Positions 45,024 to 54,067 of a stretch of 64,000 nucleotides of DNA are shown one piece after another. The notes below the pieces were generated by a model. The model worked only from the letters and a program-made list of their open reading frames with translations, had not been told where the DNA came from and ran no database searches. Each line of letters begins with the position of its first letter. The stretch's first letter is position 1. Location of the stretch: NCBI RefSeq assembly GCF_025151215.1, contig NZ_CP102286.1, positions 2,852,001 through 2,916,000 of the forward strand. Direction: 5' to 3'. Origin of the DNA: Parabacteroides merdae ATCC 43184. GTDB lineage: Bacteria; Bacteroidota; Bacteroidia; Bacteroidales; Tannerellaceae. The position numbers and the translations under genes were made by a program.

Positions 45024-45787
45024 TATTTGTTTTTATCTATCAGCTCTTGTGCAAGCTGCATGTGATTCAAAGCTCCCTTCGACTCGGCATCGTAAAGCAG
45101 CACGGGTTTGCCGTAGCTGGAAGCTTCGCTTAATTTGACATTACGCTGAATAACGGTCGTGAAAACCAGGTCCCGGAACGGACGTTTCACTTCTTCGTAT
45201 ATCTGGTTGGCCAGACGGAGACGCGAGTCATACATGGTCAGCAGGAAGCCTTCGATTTCCAAAGCGGGATTCAGCTTCGATTTGATAATCTTTATCGTAT
45301 TCAACAGTTTACTGATCCCTTCCAACGCAAAATACTCACATTGCACGGGTATCATCACCGAATCGGCTGCCGTCAAGGCATTGACCGTGATCAGCCCCAA
45401 AGAGGGAGAACAGTCGATCAGGATATAATCGTACCGTTCTTTCAGCGGGACCAGTATTTGTTTCAATATCTGCTCCCGGTTCTCCATGTTCAGCATTTCA
45501 ATCTCCGCGCCTACCAAGTCGATATGCGAGGGGATAATATCCAGTCCCTCCACTTCCGTATTGGTAATCGCACCTTTCGGATCGTCGCCGTTCACCACAC
45601 ATTCGTAGATCGACTGCTCCACGCTGCGGATATCCACGCCCAGTCCCGACGAAGCGTTAGCCTGCGGATCCGCATCGACCACCAGCACCTTTTTCTCAAG
45701 TGCCGCCAGCGATGCAGCCAGATTAATCGTTGTGGTAGTCTTACCTACCCCACCTTTCTGATTTGCTAAAGCGATAATCTTTCCCAT
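45023..45787 (-). CDS. parA: Chromosome partition ATPase ParA (Soj)
   Basis: 254 aa, the short chromosomal form with no N-terminal DNA-binding domain. It has the deviant Walker A (ANQKGGVGKTTTTINLAASL), the ADPQANASSGLG motif, and Walker B (YDYILIDCSPSLG). It forms ATP-dependent gradients that move ParB-bound origins. It is the first gene of the five-gene operon. Confidence 0.96.
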   Translation of the reverse strand: MGKIIALANQKGGVGKTTTTINLAASLAALEKKVLVVDADPQANASSGLGVDIRSVEQSIYECVVNGDDPKGAITNTEVEGLDIIPSHIDLVGAEIEMLNMENREQILKQILVPLKERYDYILIDCSPSLGLITVNALTAADSVMIPVQCEYFALEGISKLLNTIKIIKSKLNPALEIEGFLLTMYDSRLRLANQIYEEVKRPFRDLVFTTVIQRNVKLSEASSYGKPVLLYDAESKGALNHMQLAQELIDKNK

Positions 45788-45809
45788 ACTTTGTCTATTT
45801 ATTCGGGGG

Positions 45810-45839
45810 CAAAACTAAACATTAAAAACCTAACACAAA
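45810..45839 (-). promoter_or_regulatory. Promoter of the parA operon
   Basis: On the minus strand TTTG (45839-45836), 18-bp spacer, TAGTTTTG (45817-45810). It lies 23 bp from the parA start. Confidence 0.65.
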
Positions 45840-45976
45840 TCAGTTTATCCAAAACAATGCCTGTTTTGTTGAAAAGTCACCTTATCTGTTGATAACTTGC
45901 AAATATAAACAGAATATTCAATAACTTGTTTCAAATGAGCGCGATGGTGGGTATTTTTTAGGAATGATAACGAATC

Positions 45977-46285
45977 CTATAATAAAGAAAGAAAAGAGTT
46001 ATAATCCAAGATACGTGTTTCATTGTGCTTACCTAACACAAGCAAATCCTTATCGCCCGATATGATATAGTCGGCAGGAATCGTATCGGCTAATGACAAC
46101 AAATATAAATCTTTTACATCTCTGATAGGAGATACCGCCGGTTTTTCTATATCAACACAAAAACAATACAAACTCATCAATTCTAATGTATCAAGAACAT
46201 CTTTCTCTCCAATATACTTTTTCAGCTTTGGTCTTTGAACCACGGCTTTATATTCCCCTATCAATTCTTTGCACACATATTCCAT
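45977..46285 (-). pseudogene. 5'-truncated PIN-domain (COG1569-like) gene
   Basis: About 102 codons from ATG 46285. It has the middle and end of a PIN nuclease of the toxin-antitoxin class: CKELIGEYKAVVQRPKLKKY, PIRDVKDLYLLSLADT with catalytic acids, ADYIISGDKDLLVLG. The first ~30-50 residues, with the DTNV catalytic Asp, are missing; upstream sequence in all frames is unrelated. No antitoxin gene is next to it. It is probably an inactive remnant beside the invertible segment of locus 2. Confidence 0.7.
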
Positions 46286-46309
46286 TTTCACAAAGATACA
46301 AACATACAC

Positions 46310-46661
46310 TCAAAACTCTACCATCAAAATACAGCAGCTATCTTTTTATATTGTTCAACTTTTCAAGCAAGGAACTATTCTTATGAGCCACTTGTATATT
46401 CCACCTTGCTTACACTTAGATTTTGTTAACAACAGTGGAACGATACGAAATGGCTTTTTCCAGAAAACGGCAAATTCAGGCTATTATAGCAATAGAGGCC
46501 GGCAGATTGAAAATATCATGTATATTATTGATAAACTTGGACTTACACAATTATATTTAGGTACATATGTACATTATATAAAAAATGGATTTCAGCCTTA
46601 TTTTAGAGCGTTTTTATGTTTATAAGTGATTGGGGATAAAAAAGATAGAGACTGTTTTCAG
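46310..46661. other. AT-rich intergenic stretch, no supported gene
   Basis: About 350 bp between the PIN remnant and the invertible segment. It contains an open frame of 118 codons on the plus strand (46269-46625) with no recognisable protein character, Leu/Tyr-rich through AT content. I see no terminator or clear promoter. Confidence 0.45.
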
Positions 46662-46883
46662 AATGGCTAATGAAAACGTACGTTTTTTTTCGCCACTTTT
46701 CAGCTACAAAAATACAACTACTTTTTAAACCTGCAATCCTTTCTCCCAATAAATTTTCCTTTTCTATATTCTTTCTTATCAATTAGATAGCTTAACGCGT
46801 ACAAAAAACCGACTTTCCGATACGAAGCCTTCCGACTACTCCCAAAAAATGACTAATTAAAACGTACGTTTTCATTAGTCATT
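46662..46883. promoter_or_regulatory. Invertible promoter segment, locus 2
   Basis: Inverted repeats 46662-46686 and 46859-46883 (25 bp, one mismatch) share the CTAATGAAAACGTACGTTTT sequence and hence the AAACGTACGT core. The inner sequence is strongly similar to that of locus 1 when both are read in promoter direction (for example TTAAGCTATCT and GATAAGAAAGAATATAGAAA). Confidence 0.85.
46707..46736 (-). promoter_or_regulatory. Promoter inside invertible segment 2, OFF orientation
   Basis: On the minus strand TTG (46736-46734), 19-bp spacer, TATTTTTG (46714-46707). It faces away from the plus-strand surface gene and toward the PIN remnant. After inversion the -7 box would lie at about 46831-46838 on the plus strand, some 140 bp before the start codon. 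Confidence 0.85.
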
Positions 46884-46978
46884 ATACAGGATTTTGGTTA
46901 ACTCTTGTAAAACAAGAGGTTTGAGTACATAGAAGAAACAAACAGATATACTATTTATTAATTAAACATTTTAGAATT

Positions 46979-49900
46979 ATGAACAAAAAGTTTTCTACTC
47001 TTTTAGCAGGAGTTGCACTGTTTGGGGCAACAAGTGCTTTTGCAGGAAACAATGTTCCCTCTTTAATTGAAGGAACAAATGATGGACTGTATCAATTGAA
47101 GACTCGTGGTAACCTCTACTTGGCAGTGAATCCGAAGGGAGAACTGGTTACAGTTGATAATGTTACAGCAGATAACGTTGCAAGCACATTGTGGTGCACA
47201 ACTGTTACTGTTGAAAATCAAGGAAAAGCTCCTATTTATGACTTCGTAAACAAAGGTGCTGAAGCTTTATTGTCTGTAACAATGGATGATTTCGCTAAAA
47301 ATGCAATGCAAACAACCAAGAACTCATTGGTTGGAGGTGAAATTGCAGGCTGGGCATTCTCTGGAACATATGCTAATGCTTTGGAAACTAACAGACCGCT
47401 GTATTCTTATTTCCAAGAAGACTCTGTTGTCGGCTTAGTTTTAGAGGGCACTAATGTACGTTTGAAGAAAGCTGGTGGTAAGGCCACTGATATTTCAGGA
47501 GCTAAATTTGCCACATTCACTTTGGTAGAAGCTGACGGAATCGCTTTGAATGCAAAGCAAATCAACACTAAATTAGGTATTCAGGATGCAGCTAACGGCG
47601 TTAAATTGACATTCAATCCGGATCGCAACAACACATCTTTGGAAAACCCGTTCAGTGATGTCGCTTTCATCGCTAAAGATACTAAGGACGGATCTTTTGT
47701 TTATGTAACAAGAAAAGCTGATAACCAGTATCTGCATGTCGATACAGCATATACAAATAAAAACAGCGATAAGTTCTTGGCATTTAATTACAAAAAGACT
47801 TTGAGTAAGGATTTAGCTGATCAAGGTAAGTTCTTGTTTACTTATTTCCCGTCTCACGACTCTTTGGTAATCCAAGTTAAGCAGGCAACTCGCTTAAGCG
47901 CATCTGTTAAAGATTGGAAGCAAGCGTTAACTACAGCAGGAAACAAAACGATTATCGCAAATAATAAAACTGCTAAAAACTATGTTACAATTCAAGACCT
48001 GGTTAAAGCAGATGAAATTCGTATCGTAACTATCGCTGACGTAAAAGAAACAGATATCACTTTAGGCTTCACCGGTTGTGTTCAGGCTGGTACAGACAAG
48101 GTTTCTTTGGAAGACGGTCTGTATGTAATCCAGAATGCAGAAACTAACAAATATCTGGCATCTCCGATCCATGTTGATGGTGCAGCTTCAGAATGGGTAA
48201 CTGTTGATAAAGCAGAACAGAACGTAATGCACATGCCGGCTTACCAGTGGGTTGTTTTGAAGACTAAGACTTCTGAATATTTCTTGTCTACTTCTCCGGT
48301 AAATGTTACAAACCGTGAATATCCGTCATTGAAGAACCCGGCTTATAATACAACGGACAAGGTTCTGAAAAACGGTGCTTCTTGGCAGTTGACTCAGGCA
48401 GAAGGTTCTAAACTGTATTATTGCAAGGCTTTGTCTTCCGACTCTTTGGTCATCACAAAGATTACAGACAAAAACATTTTGGGTGACAAATATTTAGGAT
48501 ACAAATATTTGACTGATGATGAATTGATGATCACAAACTATGCATTCAACTACTTCAACCCGTACACAATGGACAAATACATCGCACAGGTTGAAGGAGA
48601 CACAACTTTGAACGCATTGCAGGAAGAAGCTACTTTCTTTGAACTGGTTAAGCAAAATAACAACAAGACTGTAGCTTACGGTTACACAGTAGATGCAACA
48701 GTACAGGCAAGAATCGAAGGTCTGGCTCAGCTTGAAAGAGCTACTTATCAGATCAAAGCTGGTAAGAACATGATCGCTGTCGGCAAAGAAAACCGCTATG
48801 TCTTGACAGAGAACTTAGCTCCGGCTACATTCTACTTCAAAGAAAACAACGAAACAGAAAAGGGTTGCTACTATGCATTTATCGATGCAGACGATGTAGA
48901 GAAAGACACGAAAGGAAATGTTCTTTCTTTCAACAACAAATTAGGTGTTGCAGACCAGAGCTTGAAAGCTTTACTTCAGGAACAGGTTATTGAAGAAGTA
49001 AGAACTTCTGCTTTCAGAATCGGTTTGGCTGACCAACCTCTGTATCGTCGTTTCAACCACGTTGAATTGGATGGAGCCGTAGAAGGTAACGAAGATGCTA
49101 CTAAACTGTTGAAGTTCAAAGAAGCTTATGTCGGCGATTATCTGATGGATGAAACCAACAAGAACTTCATGCGTGAAGATATGGACTATTTAGGCATTGG
49201 AGCAAAGAATATTGCCAAAGCAGGTCTGTCATTCAATGTCCGTCCGTTCAATATCGGAAAATCTGCTCAGTATCAGATTAAGCCGCAGTATTTGGTATAT
49301 GTAAGTGAAACAGAAAACAAAGGAACTGAAGGAAAACCTTGTGACGCAACCAACCACAAGCATATGAATGCCAATGGTGAACCTTGCGGTCCGGAAGATT
49401 GTATCCATGCAACTCCTGCCGTTCCTGGTTTCAACCGTTACAAACTGTTGGTAAGCTTCGCTGACTCTGCAGAAGCCAAGGATGTTGTCAAGGGTGAAGA
49501 ACTGTATCACTTCGGTAAATACCATCGCGTAGGTTTTGTTGATGCCGTTGAACAGGATAGCGTTCTGTATATCTTGGGTGAACATTTCGAAAACGTTGCA
49601 ACTAAAGACTTGAGCATGGAAGACATTAAGAAAGTTGTCAAAGGCATCAATCTGAAGGTTGCTGTTAAGGAAGACAAGCACCACAACTATACTTGGTCAT
49701 TCCGTTACATCGATCCGGCCAAGGCTGCTAACGAAGTTGAAGAAGATCGCGCATTCTTGATCGAATCTAACAAAGGTAACAAAGACATCGCTCCGTCAAA
49801 AGCAGCATGGTTGAAGAACCAGAACAACTGCTTGGTATTATCTGATCCTGAAGAATCTGAATTCGAAGAAGCAAAGACAGGCGGTGACAACGCTCTTATC

Positions 49901-50161
49901 TTCAACATCGAAAAGGGTTCTGCTGACGATATGGCTACCGACAACGAAGAGATCGCCACATCTGAAGTAACAGTTATCGCTGGCGAAGGCAACGTAACGA
50001 TCGCTGGTGCTGCCGGTAAGAAAGTTGTTGTAAGCAACATCTTAGGCCAGGTTGTAGCTAACACGGTTATCACTTCTGACAATGCAACAATCGCTGCTCC
50101 GGCAGGTGTAGTAGTTGTAGCTGTTGAAGGTGAAGAAGCTGTTAAAGCTATCATCAAGTAA
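46979..50161 (+). CDS. Large secreted surface protein with DUF6383-type C-terminus, copy 2
   Basis: 1060 aa, paralogue of the protein at 5220-8486. Both begin MNKKFSTLL and share the leader bases just before the start codon. A signal peptide is cleaved near SAFAGNN. The body aligns along its length but is diverged; the last ~75 residues (from ATDNEEIATSEVTVIA) are nearly identical. A Cys/His cluster (GKPCDATNHKH...CIHATPAVPGF) recurs. Likely a phase-variable surface-layer-type protein; P. distasonis is known for phase-variable S-layer glycoproteins. Predicted silent in this orientation. Confidence 0.86.
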   Translation: MNKKFSTLLAGVALFGATSAFAGNNVPSLIEGTNDGLYQLKTRGNLYLAVNPKGELVTVDNVTADNVASTLWCTTVTVENQGKAPIYDFVNKGAEALLSVTMDDFAKNAMQTTKNSLVGGEIAGWAFSGTYANALETNRPLYSYFQEDSVVGLVLEGTNVRLKKAGGKATDISGAKFATFTLVEADGIALNAKQINTKLGIQDAANGVKLTFNPDRNNTSLENPFSDVAFIAKDTKDGSFVYVTRKADNQYLHVDTAYTNKNSDKFLAFNYKKTLSKDLADQGKFLFTYFPSHDSLVIQVKQATRLSASVKDWKQALTTAGNKTIIANNKTAKNYVTIQDLVKADEIRIVTIADVKETDITLGFTGCVQAGTDKVSLEDGLYVIQNAETNKYLASPIHVDGAASEWVTVDKAEQNVMHMPAYQWVVLKTKTSEYFLSTSPVNVTNREYPSLKNPAYNTTDKVLKNGASWQLTQAEGSKLYYCKALSSDSLVITKITDKNILGDKYLGYKYLTDDELMITNYAFNYFNPYTMDKYIAQVEGDTTLNALQEEATFFELVKQNNNKTVAYGYTVDATVQARIEGLAQLERATYQIKAGKNMIAVGKENRYVLTENLAPATFYFKENNETEKGCYYAFIDADDVEKDTKGNVLSFNNKLGVADQSLKALLQEQVIEEVRTSAFRIGLADQPLYRRFNHVELDGAVEGNEDATKLLKFKEAYVGDYLMDETNKNFMREDMDYLGIGAKNIAKAGLSFNVRPFNIGKSAQYQIKPQYLVYVSETENKGTEGKPCDATNHKHMNANGEPCGPEDCIHATPAVPGFNRYKLLVSFADSAEAKDVVKGEELYHFGKYHRVGFVDAVEQDSVLYILGEHFENVATKDLSMEDIKKVVKGINLKVAVKEDKHHNYTWSFRYIDPAKAANEVEEDRAFLIESNKGNKDIAPSKAAWLKNQNNCLVLSDPEESEFEEAKTGGDNALIFNIEKGSADDMATDNEEIATSEVTVIAGEGNVTIAGAAGKKVVVSNILGQVVANTVITSDNATIAAPAGVVVVAVEGEEAVKAIIK

Positions 50162-50183
50162 TCGAGACTGAACAATACTATCG

Positions 50184-50209
50184 TAAGGGTGGTTATTAGA
50201 CCACCCTTA
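50184..50209 (+). terminator. Hairpin after DUF6383 gene 2
   Basis: Perfect 10-bp stem TAAGGGTGGT (50184-50193) with 50200-50209 and a 6-nt loop, 22 bp past the stop, no U-run. It corresponds in position to the hairpin at 5179-5207. Confidence 0.6.
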
Positions 50210-50217
50210 TACAAATG

Positions 50218-50416
50218 ACATTTTATAATCAAATAATTCTTCGGTTGCGTACCGTAAAACGGCAACTAACCTGCGAGAGGCGAACAAGCAACCGGATTTA
50301 ATATTAATAATACTAAAGTATATTGAAATTAAAGTTCAAGTTGCCTTTCCCCTGCGAAGGACGAAGGCATACAAAAAAACAAGCCCCGGCAGTACGAAAA
50401 CTGCCGGGGCTTCGTT
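50218..50416 (+). other. Conserved 3' element downstream of DUF6383 gene 2
   Basis: Blocks shared with 4983-5165: a 17-nt block (50221-50237), a hairpin region in which CGGTTGC (50242-50248) can pair either with GCAAC at 50262-50266 or with GCAACCG at 50288-50294, the GCGAGAGGCGAACAAG block (50273-50288), ACTAAAGTA (50312-50320) and the terminator hairpin. Stems at equal places with different bases suggest a structured RNA, and the two pairings exclude each other. Confidence 0.5.
50381..50412 (+). terminator. Terminator ending the conserved 3' element
   Basis: Perfect 13-bp stem AAGCCCCGGCAGT (50381-50393) with 50400-50412 and a 6-nt loop. The CAAGCCCCG start and GGGGCTTCGTT end match the locus 1 terminator. 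Confidence 0.88.
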
Positions 50417-50475
50417 ATTTATTAAAAACAGATGATAATCATCATTTATATTATCCATCTTATAAAAAATTCATC

Positions 50476-50858
50476 ATGAAAAAAAACAGAAGCTTTCAAA
50501 AGAAGCACAAGAAATAGCAGAATTGTACACCCGCCTGGAAATCCTCAAGTCTAAACAGATAGAGGGAGTCAAAACGACACGTTACACGACCGACGCCATC
50601 CGCGCCTGCCAAGGACGCATACGCAAACTGCTCCAAAAGGTCGGAGGGATCGAAGAAATACAGATAAAGGTAGACGACGCACGCACACTTGCCGAGTATT
50701 TCAGCGGAATACGCTACCTCCCTGAATTTGAGAAAAACACGGAAAAGGCAGCCGGGCTATTCAAGGCCATGCAGGTCATCTTCAACTTCAGCGTCGTGGT
50801 CAAGACGTTGGCCACCTATTATTATTCAAAAGAGAAGAGAGAACGGACAAACAGTTAA
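50476..50858 (+). pseudogene. Frameshifted small gene with A8 tract after the start codon
   Basis: ATG at 50476 is followed by eight A residues and then runs only 13 codons to a stop (50515-50517). With one more A the frame would continue as MKKKQKLSKEAQEIAELYTR into the 111-codon frame starting at 50523 (LEILKSKQIEGVKTTRYTTD and on), a helical ~127-aa protein. As sequenced it is out of frame. This could be slippage-based phase variation, polymerase slippage rescue, a sequencing error or decay. It lies between the 3' element and the VirE-N gene. No known domain. Confidence 0.6.
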
Positions 50859-50965
50859 TTTATTCTAAATAAAAATGTTAAAAAGCAATATGCTCCGTCA
50901 AAAACAAAATTCATATACACCTAACAACCAGTATTATATATTTCAAAAATCCGCTTTTGGCATAG

Positions 50966-50996
50966 TTGCCTGCACACTGGGATAAGCTTACCTTTG
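50966..50996 (+). promoter_or_regulatory. Promoter of the VirE-N/DUF3987 gene
   Basis: TTG (50966-50968), 20-bp spacer, TACCTTTG (50989-50996). Confidence 0.75.
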
Positions 50997-51043
50997 TCGC
51001 ATAAACAAACCGGCAATCCATTTTGCCTTAAATTAATAATATC

Positions 51044-53311
51044 ATGGAAAAACAAGTACATGTATCTTTTTACGCCAGCCTGTTCCGGACAGAGTGCAAA
51101 GTCTTAACTCTTGAAGAAATCATCATCCTGATCCGGCGCCGCCGCTGGAAAAATGAGATCCTCGCCTACCGCACCGCACTAGCGGAAGGGCGTGCCGAAG
51201 AAGCCCGGAAGCTGAAGGGCGGATTGCCGGGGTTCACCCCTTCGGGGGTATTCAAGGGCGGACATAAGGCGAGTGCGATCGAAACATACAGCCAGGTCGT
51301 CGGACTGGATTTCGACCATGTGAAAGACCTGCCGGCACTGATCCTCGCCTTCCGGGCGCTGAGCTCCACGCTGGCGATGTTCGTCAGTCCCGGCGGAGAA
51401 GGGCTGAAGGTCTTCGTACGCGTAGACTGCCCGGCGGAACGCCACGGCGAAGCCTATCCCCTTGTCGCCGCCTTCTTCGAGAAGGCAGGCGGTGTGGCAA
51501 GCGATGCCAAGTGCAAGGACATCAGCCGTTGCTGCTACGTGGGCGACGACGGGGAGGCGTACTACAATCCGGACGCGGAAGTCTTCCACATCCCCGAAAA
51601 GCAGTCGGCCGAAAAGGGTGTCGACGCGTTTGTCGCACGTTTCCTCGACCGCATCCCGCCGCTGGCAGGAGCGCGTAACCAGACGGTCTACCGCCTCGGC
51701 TGCGAGGCGAACCGGAGGGGCTTTTCGTACACCGAAACAGCCGCATGCTGCACGCTGCGCCTGCAAGCGGCAGACTTCACGGCGACAGAGATCGAACAGG
51801 CGTTACATTCTGCTTATCAAGGAAATATGAACGAGCATGCGACCTATGGCGGAGCAAAAGGACAAATTGACCGCGAAATTTCCCCTACAGTTTTCAAAAC
51901 CCGACATCCCTTAGAGACGGAAGAAATCGAGACAAGCGGCGAAGTCCTGCGCGAGCGGACCCCGCTCATTCCCGACGAGGTGTACGGATGGCTTCCCGAT
52001 CTGTTCCGCGAGGCGGTCGCCTTCTATCCCCAGCACCGCGAGCGCGACATGGCGCTCCTCGGAGCATGCACGGTGGCAAGCGCCTGCCTCCCCGAAGTGT
52101 CCGGCAAATATCACCGCAAACGGGTGTTCCCCCACATTTTCACCGTCGAGGTGGCTCCCGCGGCCAACGGCAAGGGGTGCATCAACGACATGCGCCATCT
52201 GGCCGACTTGTACGAAGAACTGATCAAGACGGAAACAGGACAGGCCGAAGCCGAATATCTGCAAGCCCTGGAAGAATGGGAGCAGAAGAAGGCGGAGGCA
52301 CACCAGAAGCACCGCTCCGTCGTGGTAAAGGATGCTCCGAAACCTGCCGCCAAGGCCTACCTCAACATCCCGACGCAGGTCACCAAAGCCAAGATGCTTG
52401 TCCACCTGCGCGACAACGGCAACATCGGCGGGCTGATGGCTGACAGCGAAATCGACACGATCCTATCGGCCAGCAAACAGGACTACGGGATGTTTGACGA
52501 CTTGCTCCGCAAGGCGTTCCATCACGAACCGGTCTCTTCGTCGCGCAAGACGGACAACGAGATGATCCGCATCGACTCTCCACGGCTCGCCCTGCTGCTC
52601 TCCGGGACACCGGGACAGTTCTCCCGCCTGATCCCCGACAGCGAGAGCGGACTCCTGAGCCGCCTGCTGCTCTATACGTGCCGCAGCGAGGCGGTCTGGC
52701 AGGATGTCTCGCCCGAAGGCGACAAGATGGATATGCCGAAGAAGCTGTCGGAACTCTCCGAACAACTGATGAACATCGCCAAGACGCTTCGCCGGCGCCC
52801 GTTGCAGGTATGCCTGACGCTGTCGCAGTGGGCCCGGCTGAACCAGTGTTTCAAGAAATGGCTGCATGAAGCGGACCTGTTCGGCGACGAGGAGTTTCTC
52901 AGCGTCATCAAACGCCACGGGCTGATCGCCTTCCGCCTCTGCATGATCTTCACCGCCACCCGATGCGGCAAGGAGGGCTACGGGATGGACTCGCAGTATT
53001 GCACCGAAGAGCATTTCAAGGCTGCGCTCGCCATCGTCGAGACTTGCCTCGAACACAGCCGCCTGCTCCTGACACAGCTGCGCCACAACGAAAGCGCTCC
53101 CGAACTGTCCTGCCCCCGCAAGGGACGCATCCTGCTGGAGAAATTGCCGGAGCGCTTCACCCTGGCTGAAGCTTACACCATCGGTGAGGCGGAAGGGATG
53201 GACAAAAGGCTGGTCAGACGCCTCATTTATAAGCTGAACCCTCTGTTCATCAAGAGAATAAGCCACGGTGAGTATCAGAAAAACAAGCCCGTCACCCCCC
53301 AAAAAGTGTAG
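51044..53311 (+). CDS. VirE N-terminal domain / DUF3987 protein
   Basis: 755 aa, soluble. Residues ~1-210 match the VirE-N (BT4734-like) domain (VSFYASLFRTECKVLTLEEI, VVGLDFDHVKDLPALILAFR, VSPGGEGLKVFVRVDC), which resembles a primase catalytic fold. Residues ~300-700 are DUF3987, a helicase/primase-like region with a loose P-loop position (EVAPAANGKGCIN). The gene is clearly more GC-rich than its neighbours, a sign of transfer. In Bacteroidales this gene type sits with an HU-like protein, DUF4248 and a cell-wall hydrolase, as here. Biological role unknown. Confidence 0.9.
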   Translation: MEKQVHVSFYASLFRTECKVLTLEEIIILIRRRRWKNEILAYRTALAEGRAEEARKLKGGLPGFTPSGVFKGGHKASAIETYSQVVGLDFDHVKDLPALILAFRALSSTLAMFVSPGGEGLKVFVRVDCPAERHGEAYPLVAAFFEKAGGVASDAKCKDISRCCYVGDDGEAYYNPDAEVFHIPEKQSAEKGVDAFVARFLDRIPPLAGARNQTVYRLGCEANRRGFSYTETAACCTLRLQAADFTATEIEQALHSAYQGNMNEHATYGGAKGQIDREISPTVFKTRHPLETEEIETSGEVLRERTPLIPDEVYGWLPDLFREAVAFYPQHRERDMALLGACTVASACLPEVSGKYHRKRVFPHIFTVEVAPAANGKGCINDMRHLADLYEELIKTETGQAEAEYLQALEEWEQKKAEAHQKHRSVVVKDAPKPAAKAYLNIPTQVTKAKMLVHLRDNGNIGGLMADSEIDTILSASKQDYGMFDDLLRKAFHHEPVSSSRKTDNEMIRIDSPRLALLLSGTPGQFSRLIPDSESGLLSRLLLYTCRSEAVWQDVSPEGDKMDMPKKLSELSEQLMNIAKTLRRRPLQVCLTLSQWARLNQCFKKWLHEADLFGDEEFLSVIKRHGLIAFRLCMIFTATRCGKEGYGMDSQYCTEEHFKAALAIVETCLEHSRLLLTQLRHNESAPELSCPRKGRILLEKLPERFTLAEAYTIGEAEGMDKRLVRRLIYKLNPLFIKRISHGEYQKNKPVTPQKV

Positions 53312-53366
53312 GGAAAATATCGCGGTCAAATTGTCCTTTTCCCTCCGCAGCCGATTTCAGAAAGAG

Positions 53367-53429
53367 AAAAACCCTATACCTTTTCCCCCCAAAAGCCATA
53401 GCTTCCACGGAAAAAAGGTATAGGGTTTT
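53367..53429. terminator. Long-stem hairpin after the VirE-N gene
   Basis: AAAACCCTATACCTTTT (53368-53384) pairs over 17 bp with 53413-53429; the 28-nt loop holds an inner AAGC/GCTT pairing. A T8 run follows a short distance on (53445-53453). Confidence 0.75.
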
Positions 53430-53567
53430 GCCCTGTGGGGTATAGTTTTTTTTATTTCAAAGCCAAGCATACTTGCCGGCTTTCCCCGGCTTTCCCCGTT
53501 TTGCCCCTCTCCTCCCCCTCTTGCCACACCGTTCCGCCACATTCCGCAGGGACGACGGGGGCGGTTG

Positions 53568-53575
53568 TATCTTTG
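53568..53575 (+). promoter_or_regulatory. -7 box (TATCTTTG) for the HU-like gene
   Basis: Exact TAnnTTTG match 46 bp before the start codon; the -33 region is poor. Confidence 0.55.
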
Positions 53576-53620
53576 TTATGTGATTAAGAAACAAATGTTT
53601 TACCTAAAAATCCTAATGTT

Positions 53621-54067
53621 ATGCCAGCAAAGTACAAATTGGTCCTGCGCAAAGACATGCGCAAAGATGCTGCCGAAGGTTCGAAACTGTATTACGCCAG
53701 TGCCAATACGACCGGCACGTGCGACGTGTATGAATTGTGCGACCTGATCTCGGCCCAGTCCACCGCCTCTTCGGGCGATGTGAAACTGATCCTCGACGAA
53801 TTGGTCAACGTGATGCGCCGCAACCTCGGCAAAGGCGAAGTTGTCAAAGTAGGCGAGCTCGGCAGCTTCCAGTTGCAGTTCGGCAGCACCGGCACGCTGA
53901 CCGAGAAGGAGTTCAGCCATGCGCTTATCAAAAGCCGCCGCATCGTCTTCCGCCCCGGCAAGCTGCTGAAAGATGCGATCAAGAACTACACGTTCGAGAA
54001 GATCGCTTCCGGTGCTCCGGACGAGGGCAGCGCAGGGGGCGAAGATGAGCGCCCGGGAGAACTTTGA
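53621..54067 (+). CDS. HU-like DNA-binding protein of the VirE module
   Basis: 148 aa. It is longer than true HU and belongs to the HU-HIG-type proteins of Bacteroidetes: KYKLVLRKDMRKDAAEGSKL at the start, KLILDELVNVMRRNLGKGEV in the middle, and the HU turn VGELGSFQLQFGS. A C-terminal acidic/Gly tail (GAPDEGSAGGEDERPGEL) is not part of the fold. GC-rich like the VirE-N gene. It probably binds DNA within the module; targets unknown. Confidence 0.88.
   Translation: MPAKYKLVLRKDMRKDAAEGSKLYYASANTTGTCDVYELCDLISAQSTASSGDVKLILDELVNVMRRNLGKGEVVKVGELGSFQLQFGSTGTLTEKEFSHALIKSRRIVFRPGKLLKDAIKNYTFEKIASGAPDEGSAGGEDERPGEL

Noticed and set aside
45885..45900. DnaA-box-like TTATCAACA upstream of parA
   Set aside because: One mismatch to the box and isolated; no cluster, no dnaA or other origin genes, so no origin is claimed.
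46269..46625. 118-codon plus-strand ORF before invertible segment 2
   Set aside because: AT-driven composition, overlaps the PIN remnant start, no promoter and no recognisable protein features.
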